A DNA stretch of 64,000 nucleotides, taken from an uncultured Bacilli bacterium (GTDB lineage Bacteria; Bacillota_I; Bacilli_A; RF39; UBA660). This document shows positions 50,136-59,271 of the stretch, piece after piece. Every line of letters starts with the position of its first letter. Position 1 is the stretch's first letter. The stretch covers positions 124,001-188,000 of the forward strand of contig CAKPDH010000001.1 in the NCBI GenBank assembly GCA_934148845.1, given 5' to 3'. The notes under the pieces were generated by a model. That model ran no database searches. It saw only the letters and a program-made list of their open reading frames with translations, and was not told the origin of the DNA. The position numbers and the translations under genes are program-made.

Positions 50136-52775
50136 ATGACAAAATATGTTTATGCATTTACTGAAGGAAATGCAGGTATGAGAAATCTTCTTGGTGGTAA
50201 GGGAGCAAACTTAGCAGAAATGACTAATATTGGACTTCCAGTACCTCAAGGATTTACTATCACAACAGAAGCATGTACAAAATACTATGAAGATGGTAGA
50301 GAAATTAATGAAAAAATTCAAGAACAAATTAACGAGTATATTGCTAAAATGGAAGCAATTACAGGAAAGAAATTTGGTGATAAAGAAAATCCTTTATTAG
50401 TTTCTGTTAGATCTGGTGCTAGAGCTTCTATGCCTGGTATGATGGATACTATTCTTAATTTAGGTCTTAATGAAGATGTAGTTAATGTAATAGCTGAAAA
50501 GTCAAATAATCCAAGATGGGCTTGGGATTGCTACAGAAGATTTATTCAAATGTATTCTGATGTAGTTATGGAAGTTGGTAAAAAATATTTTGAGCAACTT
50601 ATCGATGAAATGAAAGAAAGAAAAGGTGTTAAACAAGATATTGAATTGGATGCTGATGACTTAAAGGAATTAGCAAATTCTTTCAAAGCTGAATATAAAG
50701 AAAAAATTGGTTCGTCTTTCCCAGATGATCCAAAAGAACAATTAATGGGAGCTATTAAAGCAGTATTTAGATCTTGGGATAATCCTAGAGCTAACGTATA
50801 TAGAAGAGATAATGACATTCCATATTCTTGGGGAACTGCTGTAAATGTTCAATCTATGGCATTTGGTAATATGGGTGATGATTGCGGTACTGGTGTTGCA
50901 TTTACTCGTGATCCAGCTACTGGAGAAAAAGGATTATTTGGAGAATTCTTAACAAATGCTCAAGGTGAAGACGTTGTTGCAGGTGTTCGTACTCCAATGA
51001 AAATTACTGAAATGGCTAATAAATTTCCAGAAGCATATGAACAATTTAAAGAAGTTTGTAAGACTCTAGAAAATCATTATAGAGATATGCAAGATATGGA
51101 ATTTACTGTTGAACATGGAAAACTTTTCATGTTACAAACAAGAAATGGAAAAAGAACTGCAAAAGCAGCACTTAAAATTGCTTGTGATTTAGTTGATGAA
51201 GGAATGCGTACTAAAGAAGAAGCAGTACTTATGATTGATCCAAGAAATTTGGATACATTATTACATCCACAATTTAGTGCTTCAGCACTTAAAGAAGCAA
51301 CTCCAGTAGGAAAAGGTTTAGGAGCATCTCCAGGTGCTGCTTGTGGTAAAATTGTTTTCACTGCTGAAGATGCAGAAAAATTAGGAACAGGTGGAGCTGG
51401 AGAAAAAGTTGTACTTGTTAGACTTGAAACTTCACCAGAAGATATTACAGGTATGAAAGCTGCACAAGGAATCCTTACTGTTCGTGGTGGTATGACAAGT
51501 CACGCTGCAGTAGTTGCTCGTGGTATGGGTACTTGTTGTGTTTCAGGTTGTGGAGATATTAAAATGGATGAAGCTAATAAGAAATTCACATTAGCTGGTA
51601 AAACTTATCATGAAGGAGATATAATTTCCATAGATGGTACTACAGGAAATATTTATGATGGTGCTATAGCTACTGAAGATGCTTCTATTTCAGGAGACTT
51701 TGGACGTGTTATGGCTTGGGCTGATGAATATAGAAGACTTTCTGTTAGAACAAATGCTGATACTCCAAGAGATGCTAAGAAAGCAAGAGAATTAGGAGCA
51801 GAAGGTATTGGTTTATGTAGAACAGAACACATGTTCTTTGAAGCTGATAGAATAGCAGCATTTAGAGAAATGATATGTGCAGATACAGTTGAAGAAAGAA
51901 AAACAGCATTAGATAAAATCCTTCCATATCAACAATCAGATTTTGAACAATTATATGAAGCACTTGAAGGGGATCCTGTTGTAATTAGATATCTTGATCC
52001 ACCACTACATGAATTTGTACCTAATACAGAAGCAGAAATAAAATTACTTGCAGATGCACAAGGTAAATCAGTAGAAAGAATTAAAGAAATAATTGCGGAT
52101 TTAAAAGAATTTAACCCAATGATGGGTCATAGAGGATGTAGACTTGCAGTCACTTATCCAGAAATAGCAGAAATGCAAACAAAAGCTGTTATTAGAGCAG
52201 CAATTAATACTCAAAAGAAACATGCTGATTGGAATGTAGTTCCAGAAATTATGATTCCTCTTGTTGGAGAAGTAAAAGAACTTAAATATGTTAAAAATAT
52301 TGTATGTAAAACAGCTGATGAAGAAATTAAAAATGCTAATATAGATATGAAGTATGAAGTTGGTACTATGATAGAAATACCAAGAGCAGCTATTACTGCA
52401 GATGAAATAGCAAAAGAAGCAGAATTCTTCTCATTTGGTACTAACGACTTAACTCAAATGACATTTGGTTTCTCAAGAGATGATGCTGGTAAATTCTTAC
52501 CATCATATTATGACAAGAAAATATATGAAGAAGATCCATTTAAAACTCTTGATCAAAAAGGTGTTGGTAAGTTAATTGAAACAGCAGTTAAATTAGGTAA
52601 ACAAGAAAGACCAAATATACATTTAGGTGTATGTGGCGAGACTGGTGGAGATCCTAAATCTATAGAATTCTATAATAGAGTAGGTCTTGATTATGTATCT
52701 TGTTCTCCATTTAGAGTACCTGTTGCTAGACTAGCTGCTGCACAAGCCGCAATCAAAGCTAAAAACAATAAATAA
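50136..52775 (+). CDS. ppdK: Pyruvate, phosphate dikinase
   Basis: PPDK interconverts pyruvate, ATP and Pi with PEP, AMP and PPi. The 879-residue product has the ATP-grasp half starting GGKGANLAEMTNIGLPVPQGF, the LVSVRSGARASMPGMMDTILNLG block, the phospho-His site GGMTSHAAVVARGMGTCCVSG near residue 453, and the PEP-binding TIM barrel (GIGLCRTEHMF, MMGHRGCRL, EFFSFGTNDLTQM and the HLGVCGETGGDP end). Length equals the family. The gene uses noticeably more C-ending codons and Ala than its neighbours, as expected for a highly expressed enzyme. AAAGGAGG precedes the ATG. Confidence 0.97.
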   Translation: MTKYVYAFTEGNAGMRNLLGGKGANLAEMTNIGLPVPQGFTITTEACTKYYEDGREINEKIQEQINEYIAKMEAITGKKFGDKENPLLVSVRSGARASMPGMMDTILNLGLNEDVVNVIAEKSNNPRWAWDCYRRFIQMYSDVVMEVGKKYFEQLIDEMKERKGVKQDIELDADDLKELANSFKAEYKEKIGSSFPDDPKEQLMGAIKAVFRSWDNPRANVYRRDNDIPYSWGTAVNVQSMAFGNMGDDCGTGVAFTRDPATGEKGLFGEFLTNAQGEDVVAGVRTPMKITEMANKFPEAYEQFKEVCKTLENHYRDMQDMEFTVEHGKLFMLQTRNGKRTAKAALKIACDLVDEGMRTKEEAVLMIDPRNLDTLLHPQFSASALKEATPVGKGLGASPGAACGKIVFTAEDAEKLGTGGAGEKVVLVRLETSPEDITGMKAAQGILTVRGGMTSHAAVVARGMGTCCVSGCGDIKMDEANKKFTLAGKTYHEGDIISIDGTTGNIYDGAIATEDASISGDFGRVMAWADEYRRLSVRTNADTPRDAKKARELGAEGIGLCRTEHMFFEADRIAAFREMICADTVEERKTALDKILPYQQSDFEQLYEALEGDPVVIRYLDPPLHEFVPNTEAEIKLLADAQGKSVERIKEIIADLKEFNPMMGHRGCRLAVTYPEIAEMQTKAVIRAAINTQKKHADWNVVPEIMIPLVGEVKELKYVKNIVCKTADEEIKNANIDMKYEVGTMIEIPRAAITADEIAKEAEFFSFGTNDLTQMTFGFSRDDAGKFLPSYYDKKIYEEDPFKTLDQKGVGKLIETAVKLGKQERPNIHLGVCGETGGDPKSIEFYNRVGLDYVSCSPFRVPVARLAAAQAAIKAKNNK

Positions 52776-52785
52776 TTAAAATATG

Positions 52786-52812
52786 AAAGACTAGGTAAAA
52801 CTAGTCTTTTTG
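52786..52812 (+). terminator. Intrinsic terminator after ppdK
   Basis: AAAGACTAG (52786-52794) pairs with CTAGTCTTT (52801-52809), then TT. Confidence 0.75.
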
Positions 52813-52843
52813 TGATAAAATTTGTATAGTTAGGAGTGAGTTT

Positions 52844-53263
52844 ATGGAAAATAGAATGGATAAAGAAGAACTTCTTGAATTATTAAGCACATTAAAGATT
52901 GATAAAGAGGAATTTTGGCTATTATCATCAAGTGGACTCGTCTTAAGGAATATATACCCAGATGCAGGCGATTTAGATATTGCGGTTACTGATAAAGGAT
53001 TACAAGAACTAAAACAAAATTATAATTTAAAGTTTAAAGATAATGGATGGTTTGTTGTATCTGATAAAATTGAAGGTGTATGTGATGGTTCTAAAGATAA
53101 ACTAAAATTTCAGCCAGAAGAAATTGATGGATATTATGTACAAAACATTAGGGAATATTATGAATATCTATGTAATAGTGAAAGAAAAAAAGATAAAAAG
53201 AGAATACGAATTGTTGAAGAATATATGCAAAATTTGAAAAGTAATTTAAATAAAATTTTATAA
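52844..53263 (+). CDS. Nucleotidyltransferase-fold-like protein of unknown function
   Basis: A 139-residue protein. FWLLSSSGLVLRNIYPDAGDLDIAVTDKGLQEL (residues about 23-55) looks like the G-S...R......D-L-D core of the minimal nucleotidyltransferase fold, where the two Asp would bind metal; the third acidic strand is less clear. The C-terminal part has a KDKLKFQ stretch and a Lys-rich helical tail. Substrate unknown. A TAGGAGTGAG site precedes the ATG. A decayed second copy seems to follow downstream. Confidence 0.55.
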   Translation: MENRMDKEELLELLSTLKIDKEEFWLLSSSGLVLRNIYPDAGDLDIAVTDKGLQELKQNYNLKFKDNGWFVVSDKIEGVCDGSKDKLKFQPEEIDGYYVQNIREYYEYLCNSERKKDKKRIRIVEEYMQNLKSNLNKIL

Positions 53264-53419
53264 AATGAATTAGATAAGTAATTTTGTTTTGTAGTTTTGC
53301 TTCCCAGACAACTTGGGATTAACTGGTGAATGTAAAAGAAGAACGATGACAGATATGAGAAAGGAAATAGAAATAAGAGAAAAAAGCAAACAATAGTGTT
53401 TTAAACTATAAAGATTGAA

Positions 53420-53640
53420 GCAATCAAAAATTAAGTATAAATATCAATATAATAATTGATAGAAAATCTTTATATTCTAGTGGAGCAAGTTGTAAATAAT
53501 TAGTAAGAAATATTTTTGTATTCAAGAACTAGATAATTTAGAGTATTAAATAATATTAAAGATAGGTGGTGAGCCTAAAGACAAACTTAAATATCAATCA
53601 AAAGAGAAAGTGGAATGGAGCCTGCAAATAACAAATCTTT
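53420..53640 (+). pseudogene. Decayed paralogue of the upstream nucleotidyltransferase-like gene
   Basis: In the 470-base stretch after 53263 no frame is open, but fragments match the gene just upstream. From 53476 the reading gives SSGASCK-LVRNIF, parallel to SSSGLVLRNIY, and from 53577 it gives KDKLKYQ, parallel to KDKLKFQ. The order is the same, but the distance is about 60 bases shorter, and several stops intervene. I read this as a duplicated copy that has decayed. The stretch 53264-53420 holds nothing else I can identify. Confidence 0.5.
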
Positions 53641-53703
53641 CCATGATAAAATAAAAAATCTTTTATTTTATTCTGATATTTTATTTTAAAATTAATATAT
53701 CTG

Positions 53704-53712
53704 TGCTAAAAT
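53704..53712 (+). promoter_or_regulatory. Extended -10 promoter of the GT-C-like gene
   Basis: TGCTAAAAT at 53704-53712; the -35 region (TTTTAA at 53684) is poor. Confidence 0.45.
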
Positions 53713-53734
53713 ATTTTTGACGATGGGTGATATA

Positions 53735-55198
53735 ATGAAAAATATAAATAAAGCATATGGAATAATTTATTTATTTTTGATGGGATTTACATTAATACTT
53801 TTATTATTTTTTGATAATATTAATTATAATACAAAAGTTAATTTTATTTTTCCAAACATATATATATTTATATCTTCAATATTTATTTTAATTTTATTCA
53901 TATTTTATCCTTTAAAATTTAGTATTGATAAGAAAAAATATTATTTATGGTTATTAATTATTTTTGTTGTATGTTATGTAATAGAGCTTGTTATTCAAAA
54001 ATACTGTTTTTTTAGGACTGGCTGGGATGTAGATGTTATTATAAAAAATAGTGATTATTTTATTTCTACAGGTAAAATATTAAATGTAGACTATTTTACT
54101 AGATATCCCAATAACTTATTTCTTTTATTTATTTTTATATTAATAAAAAAAACAATTCCCTTAGGAATGGCTGGTATATTAATTATAAATTCATTTCTAG
54201 TAAGTCTTTCTTGTTTATTTACATCACTTACTATAAAAAATATTTTAAATGATTATAAAGTAGCTTTAATGTCATATTTAGTTATGATTCCACTAATTTT
54301 ATTTAATCCCTGGATAATTATTACTTATAGTGATACATTTGCTATTTTATTTCCAATTTTAATAATTTATTTGTATACGCAAAAGAATAAAAAGCCATAT
54401 ATATACTTTCTTTTAATATTTTTATCAATAATAGGATGTTTTATAAAACCAACAGTTATTATTGTCTTAATATCTATAATAATAATTGAAGTAACAAATT
54501 CATTAGTTAGTATAAAAAAAATTGACATAAAAAAGTTTAGTATTAATTTTTGTGCTGTAATTTTAAGTATATTAATATCATTTTCAATAAAATATTTTTC
54601 TAAAAATTATTTATCATTTAATAAATCGAATGTGTATGAATTTAATTTTACTCATTTTCTTGCTATGGGTCAAAATGATATAACTAATGGTGTATATTCT
54701 ACAGATGATGTTTTATATTCAATTAAAAACGGTATGACTGATAATCTGAAAATATTTAGATTTAGAATTTCTAATAGATCTTTTGTTGAAAATGTAAAGT
54801 TTTTTTCTAAAAAGAATTTAATTAATTATAATAACGGGACGTTTTCTTGGGGCATAGAAGGGAATTTTTATAATAAGGTAGGTAAAAGTAACAGTAAACT
54901 TACTAATTTACTTAGAAATTATTATTTTAAAGAAGGAAAATATTACAAATATTTTATTCAAATATCCCAATTTGTTTGGATTTTTCTATTATGTTTTACA
55001 CCATTTATATATAAACATAAAAATAGCAAAATTGAACTTGTTATAATGCTTAGTATAACTGGTATAACTTTGTTTTTGTTATTATTTGAAGCACGCACCA
55101 GATATTTATATTGTTATAGCCCCGTATTTGTTTTATGTGGAATTTTAGGATTTAATAATATTAAAACATATATAAGAAAAAGATGGAGAATTAAATGA
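53735..55198 (+). CDS. GT-C fold glycosyltransferase-like membrane protein
   Basis: A 487-residue protein with about ten to eleven membrane helices. After TM2-3 the first outer loop carries RTGWDVDVIIKNSDYF, the place where GT-C (PMT/ArnT-like) glycosyltransferases hold their catalytic Asp; a YFTRYPNN motif follows in the next loop, and an outer domain of about 110 residues lies between the last helices. Such enzymes move sugars from a lipid carrier onto surface glycans or proteins. Donor and acceptor are unknown. A TTG at 53717 is in frame, but GGGTGAT favours the ATG at 53735. The end overlaps the next gene as ATGA. Confidence 0.65.
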   Translation: MKNINKAYGIIYLFLMGFTLILLLFFDNINYNTKVNFIFPNIYIFISSIFILILFIFYPLKFSIDKKKYYLWLLIIFVVCYVIELVIQKYCFFRTGWDVDVIIKNSDYFISTGKILNVDYFTRYPNNLFLLFIFILIKKTIPLGMAGILIINSFLVSLSCLFTSLTIKNILNDYKVALMSYLVMIPLILFNPWIIITYSDTFAILFPILIIYLYTQKNKKPYIYFLLIFLSIIGCFIKPTVIIVLISIIIIEVTNSLVSIKKIDIKKFSINFCAVILSILISFSIKYFSKNYLSFNKSNVYEFNFTHFLAMGQNDITNGVYSTDDVLYSIKNGMTDNLKIFRFRISNRSFVENVKFFSKKNLINYNNGTFSWGIEGNFYNKVGKSNSKLTNLLRNYYFKEGKYYKYFIQISQFVWIFLLCFTPFIYKHKNSKIELVIMLSITGITLFLLLFEARTRYLYCYSPVFVLCGILGFNNIKTYIRKRWRIK

Positions 55199-55737
55199 AA
55201 GAAGAACTTAGAAAAAAATATATAAAGCTTAGAAAAGATATATTAGATAGAAAAGAAAAAGAAAATAAAATATTTAATAGTATAATTAGTTTAGATAATT
55301 ATATTAAAGCACAAACTATAGGACTATATTGCGCTAATATGTATGAAGTTAATCTAGATTATTTGATAGAATATTCATTAAAGAATAATAAAAGGATTGG
55401 TATACCTACTGTAATTGATAATCATAATATGAAATTTAATGAAATAAAATCACTTGATGAAATAAATAATATAAATATTTATAGTATAAGAGAAGCTTTA
55501 AATAATAATATAATAAATCCTAATATGTTTGATTTAATAATAGTTCCAGGTATATGTTTTGATAAGTACAAAAATAGAATTGGTTATGGTAAGGGTTATT
55601 ATGATAATTATTTAAGAAATCTTTCATGTTTTAAAGTTGGTGTATGTTTTTATGAGCAAGTTGTAAATAAAATAGATAGTGATAGTTTTGATATACAGTT
55701 GGATAATATTATTACAGATAAAATATTAATTAGATAG
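55195..55737 (+). CDS. 5-formyltetrahydrofolate cyclo-ligase
   Basis: Converts 5-formyl-THF to 5,10-methenyl-THF with ATP. The 180-residue product has the N-terminal KEELRKKYIKLRKDI helix, the GLYCANMYEVN region, and the signature DLIIVPGICFDKYKNRIGYGKGYYDNYL with the GYGKGYYD nucleotide loop near residues 131-138. It salvages the 5-formyl-THF formed as a by-product of SHMT, feeding the pool used by FolD and ThyA. Its start overlaps the upstream membrane gene, an apparently chance operon. Confidence 0.92.
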   Translation: MKEELRKKYIKLRKDILDRKEKENKIFNSIISLDNYIKAQTIGLYCANMYEVNLDYLIEYSLKNNKRIGIPTVIDNHNMKFNEIKSLDEINNINIYSIREALNNNIINPNMFDLIIVPGICFDKYKNRIGYGKGYYDNYLRNLSCFKVGVCFYEQVVNKIDSDSFDIQLDNIITDKILIR

Positions 55738-55817
55738 AATTTAATATATAAAATTTCAAATTATATGATGAAAAAAATAAAAAATTATGTTATACTTGAT
55801 AATAGGAGAGTGGTTTG

Positions 55818-57122
55818 ATGAGTTACATTTTAGCACTTAAAATTTTAGGTTTAAGTGAAAATTATACAGAAGAAGAATTAAATGATGCATATGAATCTAA
55901 ATTAAAGGAATGTTATTCTAAAAGTGTACCTATTAATTTAATTGAAAATGCTAAAAATTATTTGTTAAATAGATTAGAAGAAAACAAAAACTTAAAGGAT
56001 TCTAAAGAAGACTTATTTGCTCAAATAGAAGATTACAAATTAAAAAAATCAAATGAATTTAGGGTTGAATATTCTAATACTATTTTAAGAATTCCAGATA
56101 CAGCTTTATATAATAAAATAGTAAACTGTTATATAGATACATTAGATAAAATAAAAAAGTCAGAAACAAAAGAGGAAGTAGATGAATTAATAAGTTCATA
56201 TGATAAAAAAAATAAAAACTTAATATTAGATTATTATATAAAATTATTTAAAGATAGAAATTTGGAATTAAATGTTGACTCAAAATTATGGTATTCTTTT
56301 TGGAATAAAAAAGTATATATATGTAACGAGGTATCATGCCTAAGCGAGTTGTATCAAAAATTTATAAATATGTTAAAAGAATGTTATTTTTATATTAATT
56401 CAACAATTTTTTCTAATAAACTTAAAAGTTTATTAAAAAATAAGCTATTAATAAAAAATGAAGATAAATTAATAGATAGAGAGATCTTGGATAACAAATC
56501 ATTATTTGAAGATAAAATTATAAAAAATATGGATTTTTATGTATCTAAATCATTTGACTCTATAAGATCTACTTACTATAAAGATACAGGAAAGAAAGAT
56601 TTAGACTTAATTAAATTTTATACTTTATGTAGAATAAATAAAATAGAAATTCCAAATAAGGTATTAAAAGAAATCAAAGAATGTATTACTTCATCTGATC
56701 TAGTTATAGTATTAAGAGAATATTTAAGTGATTTATATGATAATTTAGAACATAAATATTATGATTTAATATTTAGAATAAAGGAATTTAATAATATTAA
56801 TGATTTCTTTATATTATATAAAGATATTAATGAATGCTCTAGTTGTATACTTATAAGTCCAACAATAGAAGGGATAATAAAATCTTTAACTGATAAGCTT
56901 AATAAAAATGAAACTAATAAAAACCGTATATTATATCAAGAAATAATAGAATTTTTACAGGATGTAGATAAAAATAAGTTTGTTAGTGTAAGTGCTTTAA
57001 GAAGTATTAATAATGTTACTTTTGAAAATTATGCATCTGATGTTAAAATAATAAGTAATATAAGAGTAATGATAGGAAAAGGAATAATATATAGTAAGGG
57101 ACAGGCTAATGAAAAAAGATAA
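55818..57122 (+). CDS. Protein with degenerate J-like N-terminus, unknown function
   Basis: A 434-residue protein. The first 60 residues (MSYILALKILGLSENYTEEELNDAYESKLKEC..NLIENAKNYLLNRL) have the helix pattern of a J-domain (an LGLxxxxTxxELxxAYxxxL start), but the HPD motif between helices II and III is missing, so it should not stimulate an Hsp70 ATPase. The rest is helical and Lys/Asp-rich, without a recognised domain. The GGAGAG site favours the ATG at 55818 over the TTG at 55815. It overlaps the kinase-like gene downstream by 14 bases, so the two proteins are likely partners. Confidence 0.65.
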   Translation: MSYILALKILGLSENYTEEELNDAYESKLKECYSKSVPINLIENAKNYLLNRLEENKNLKDSKEDLFAQIEDYKLKKSNEFRVEYSNTILRIPDTALYNKIVNCYIDTLDKIKKSETKEEVDELISSYDKKNKNLILDYYIKLFKDRNLELNVDSKLWYSFWNKKVYICNEVSCLSELYQKFINMLKECYFYINSTIFSNKLKSLLKNKLLIKNEDKLIDREILDNKSLFEDKIIKNMDFYVSKSFDSIRSTYYKDTGKKDLDLIKFYTLCRINKIEIPNKVLKEIKECITSSDLVIVLREYLSDLYDNLEHKYYDLIFRIKEFNNINDFFILYKDINECSSCILISPTIEGIIKSLTDKLNKNETNKNRILYQEIIEFLQDVDKNKFVSVSALRSINNVTFENYASDVKIISNIRVMIGKGIIYSKGQANEKR

Positions 57123-59217
57123 ATTAAAATATTTTATAATGTTATTTATATTAGTTTTAGTATATTTATATTTTAATATATCTAAATATAATGGAATTAT
57201 AAATACATTAACTGTTATAGTAATAATATTACTTTGCTTATATATATTAATTGATATACTAATTAATAATAGTAAGAATTTAAAACCTAAAAATAAGCTT
57301 TTTAACTCAATAATGGAAATATCTGATACAGTATATATATTAATTGATCTTTCTAATCCTAATTATACGTATATATCTGATAATGTAAAAAATATTTTAG
57401 GGCTAGATACTTCAAAGCTTTCTAACAACGATATTATTGATAAAATTTTAAATATTCCAATAATAAAAGATGAAATAAAAAAATGGAATAAATCTAGTGA
57501 ATATGTAAGTGAAATGGTTAAGTATTATAATCCTAAATATAATTATAATATGTGGATTAGAGTAAAAATAATTAATTATAAAGATGACTACAAGGAATAT
57601 CAAGTAATACAAGTTATTGATGCAACTAAAGAATATGATAGACAACATTTATTAATAAAACAGGCAAGTAATATAAAAGCAAGGGAAAGTCAGCTAAATC
57701 AAATAACTTCATCTTCATATGATTTTCAAATAAATATAAATATTGAATCAAATAGTTGTGATTTAAAATATTTTAAAATGGATAAATTATATTTTGGTGA
57801 TGAAAAAAGAGGAAATTATACTGATTTATTAAGTTCATTTTCAAATTATATTAATGATAGTGATAAAGATTTATTTAATGAAAAATTATCTTTAAATAAT
57901 TTAAAAGAACATTTTATTAAATATGAACTAGATTCTATAACTTTTAGATATAGAGTAGGAAATAAGATTAAAAATAATGAGTGGCTTGAAAGTACAATTT
58001 TCTTTATATCTAATAAAGAAAATAATCTAGTTACTGTTCTTACAAAAAATGTTACAGAAAATGCTGAAAGTATAAGGTCTCAAAATATTTTACTTCAAAA
58101 TGCATTAAATGAGGCTAAACTTGCAGATAAGGCTAAAACAGATCTAATATCACAAATATCTTATAATTTAAGAACACCTTTATCAAATATAATTGGTCTT
58201 AGTAGTTCTTTGATGGATAAAAAATTGGATACACAAATATTAGATGATATAAAAAATATTAATAAATCATCACTTGATGCATTAAATATAATTGATGGCC
58301 TAATAGATCCAAACAATATTTTAAAAGCTACATTAACATTAAATGAAAAGTGTTATAGCATATTTAAAATGTTTAAAATATTAGAGGATGAAGCTAAAGA
58401 TTATATACAAAATGAAAATGTTAAGTTTAAAGTAAACCTAGATAACAATTTACCTTTGGTTTTATATGGAGATTATAAAAAAATCACTGAAGTATTTAGA
58501 AAAATAATTAATAATTCAATTAAATACACTAGTGAAGGGGAAATAGTTGTAAATGTAAAAGGAGAAAAGAAAGGAAAAAATTATTTATTGGTTGTAAGTA
58601 TTAACGATACAGGATGTGGTATTGAAAATAAAACTTTAGAAAACATTATGTCTTCTAATAATTATACTGGTGGAATTGGAACAGCAAAAAAACTTATTGA
58701 GCTTTTAGATGGTAAAATAGAATTTGAAAGTGAAGTAGGTAAATATACTACTGTTACTGTATCAATTCTACAAAAGATAGTTGAAGATAACAGAATAAGA
58801 GAAACTATTAAAGATAATAAAGAATTAACTAGTATAGATTTATCTAATAAAAAGGTATTAGTAGTAGATGATAATATATTAAATCTTAAAGTAACACGAC
58901 GTATTTTAAGTGATTATAAACTTGATGTTACATTAGTTGAAAGTGGATTTGAATGTTTAGAAAAAATTAAGGCTGGTAATGAATTTGATTTAATTTTAAT
59001 GGATCAAATGATGCCTGCATTAAGTGGAGCTGAAACTTTAGAAAAATTAAAAGAAATAAAAGGATTTAATATACCAGTTATTGTTCTTACTGCAGACGCT
59101 ATAATAGGTCAAAAAGAAAAATATATGGAAATGGGATTTGATGGTTATCTTTCAAAACCAATAAATAAAAAGGAATTGAATAAATTATTTAAATTATATT
59201 TGGAAAAAGAAAAATAA
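57109..59217 (+). CDS. Hybrid histidine-kinase-like protein lacking the phosphoacceptor His, with C-terminal receiver
   Basis: A 702-residue protein. Two membrane helices span about residues 8-52; a PAS-like domain follows at about 70-190 and a second sensor-like region at about 200-325. The dimerisation (HisKA) box at about 342-362 reads LISQISYNLRTPLSNIIG, so the phosphoacceptor His of the usual S-H-E-L-R-T-P is Tyr352. The ATPase domain keeps the N box (IINNSIKYT) and G1 box (NDTGCGI), though the G2 region is short. The receiver domain (about 583-700) keeps VVDDN, the phospho-acceptor D632 (LILMDQMMP), Thr in VLTADA and Lys in LSKP. It probably acts as an ATP-binding scaffold or takes phosphate from another kinase. 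Confidence 0.85.
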   Translation: MKKDKLKYFIMLFILVLVYLYFNISKYNGIINTLTVIVIILLCLYILIDILINNSKNLKPKNKLFNSIMEISDTVYILIDLSNPNYTYISDNVKNILGLDTSKLSNNDIIDKILNIPIIKDEIKKWNKSSEYVSEMVKYYNPKYNYNMWIRVKIINYKDDYKEYQVIQVIDATKEYDRQHLLIKQASNIKARESQLNQITSSSYDFQININIESNSCDLKYFKMDKLYFGDEKRGNYTDLLSSFSNYINDSDKDLFNEKLSLNNLKEHFIKYELDSITFRYRVGNKIKNNEWLESTIFFISNKENNLVTVLTKNVTENAESIRSQNILLQNALNEAKLADKAKTDLISQISYNLRTPLSNIIGLSSSLMDKKLDTQILDDIKNINKSSLDALNIIDGLIDPNNILKATLTLNEKCYSIFKMFKILEDEAKDYIQNENVKFKVNLDNNLPLVLYGDYKKITEVFRKIINNSIKYTSEGEIVVNVKGEKKGKNYLLVVSINDTGCGIENKTLENIMSSNNYTGGIGTAKKLIELLDGKIEFESEVGKYTTVTVSILQKIVEDNRIRETIKDNKELTSIDLSNKKVLVVDDNILNLKVTRRILSDYKLDVTLVESGFECLEKIKAGNEFDLILMDQMMPALSGAETLEKLKEIKGFNIPVIVLTADAIIGQKEKYMEMGFDGYLSKPINKKELNKLFKLYLEKEK

Positions 59218-59240
59218 TTGTTCTATTTTTTCTTTTTTTT
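59204..59240 (+). terminator. Possible terminator after the kinase-like gene
   Basis: A-rich sequence at the gene end pairs imperfectly with TATTTTTTCTTTTTT around 59224-59240. The stem is almost pure A-T, so it is weak. Confidence 0.4.
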
Positions 59241-59249
59241 TGTTATAAT
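59241..59249 (+). promoter_or_regulatory. Extended -10 promoter of the CotH-VTC-DUF4956 operon
   Basis: TGTTATAAT at 59241-59249; no clear -35. Confidence 0.55.
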
Positions 59250-59271
59250 ATAAAACTGTGTGAGGTGAGGT

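Noticed and set aside
53264..53716. A riboswitch or structured RNA in the gene-free stretch before the GT-C-like gene
   Set aside because: I found no T-box, c-di-GMP, cobalamin or lysine motif and no strong helix with a terminator; the protein-like fragments explain the stretch better.
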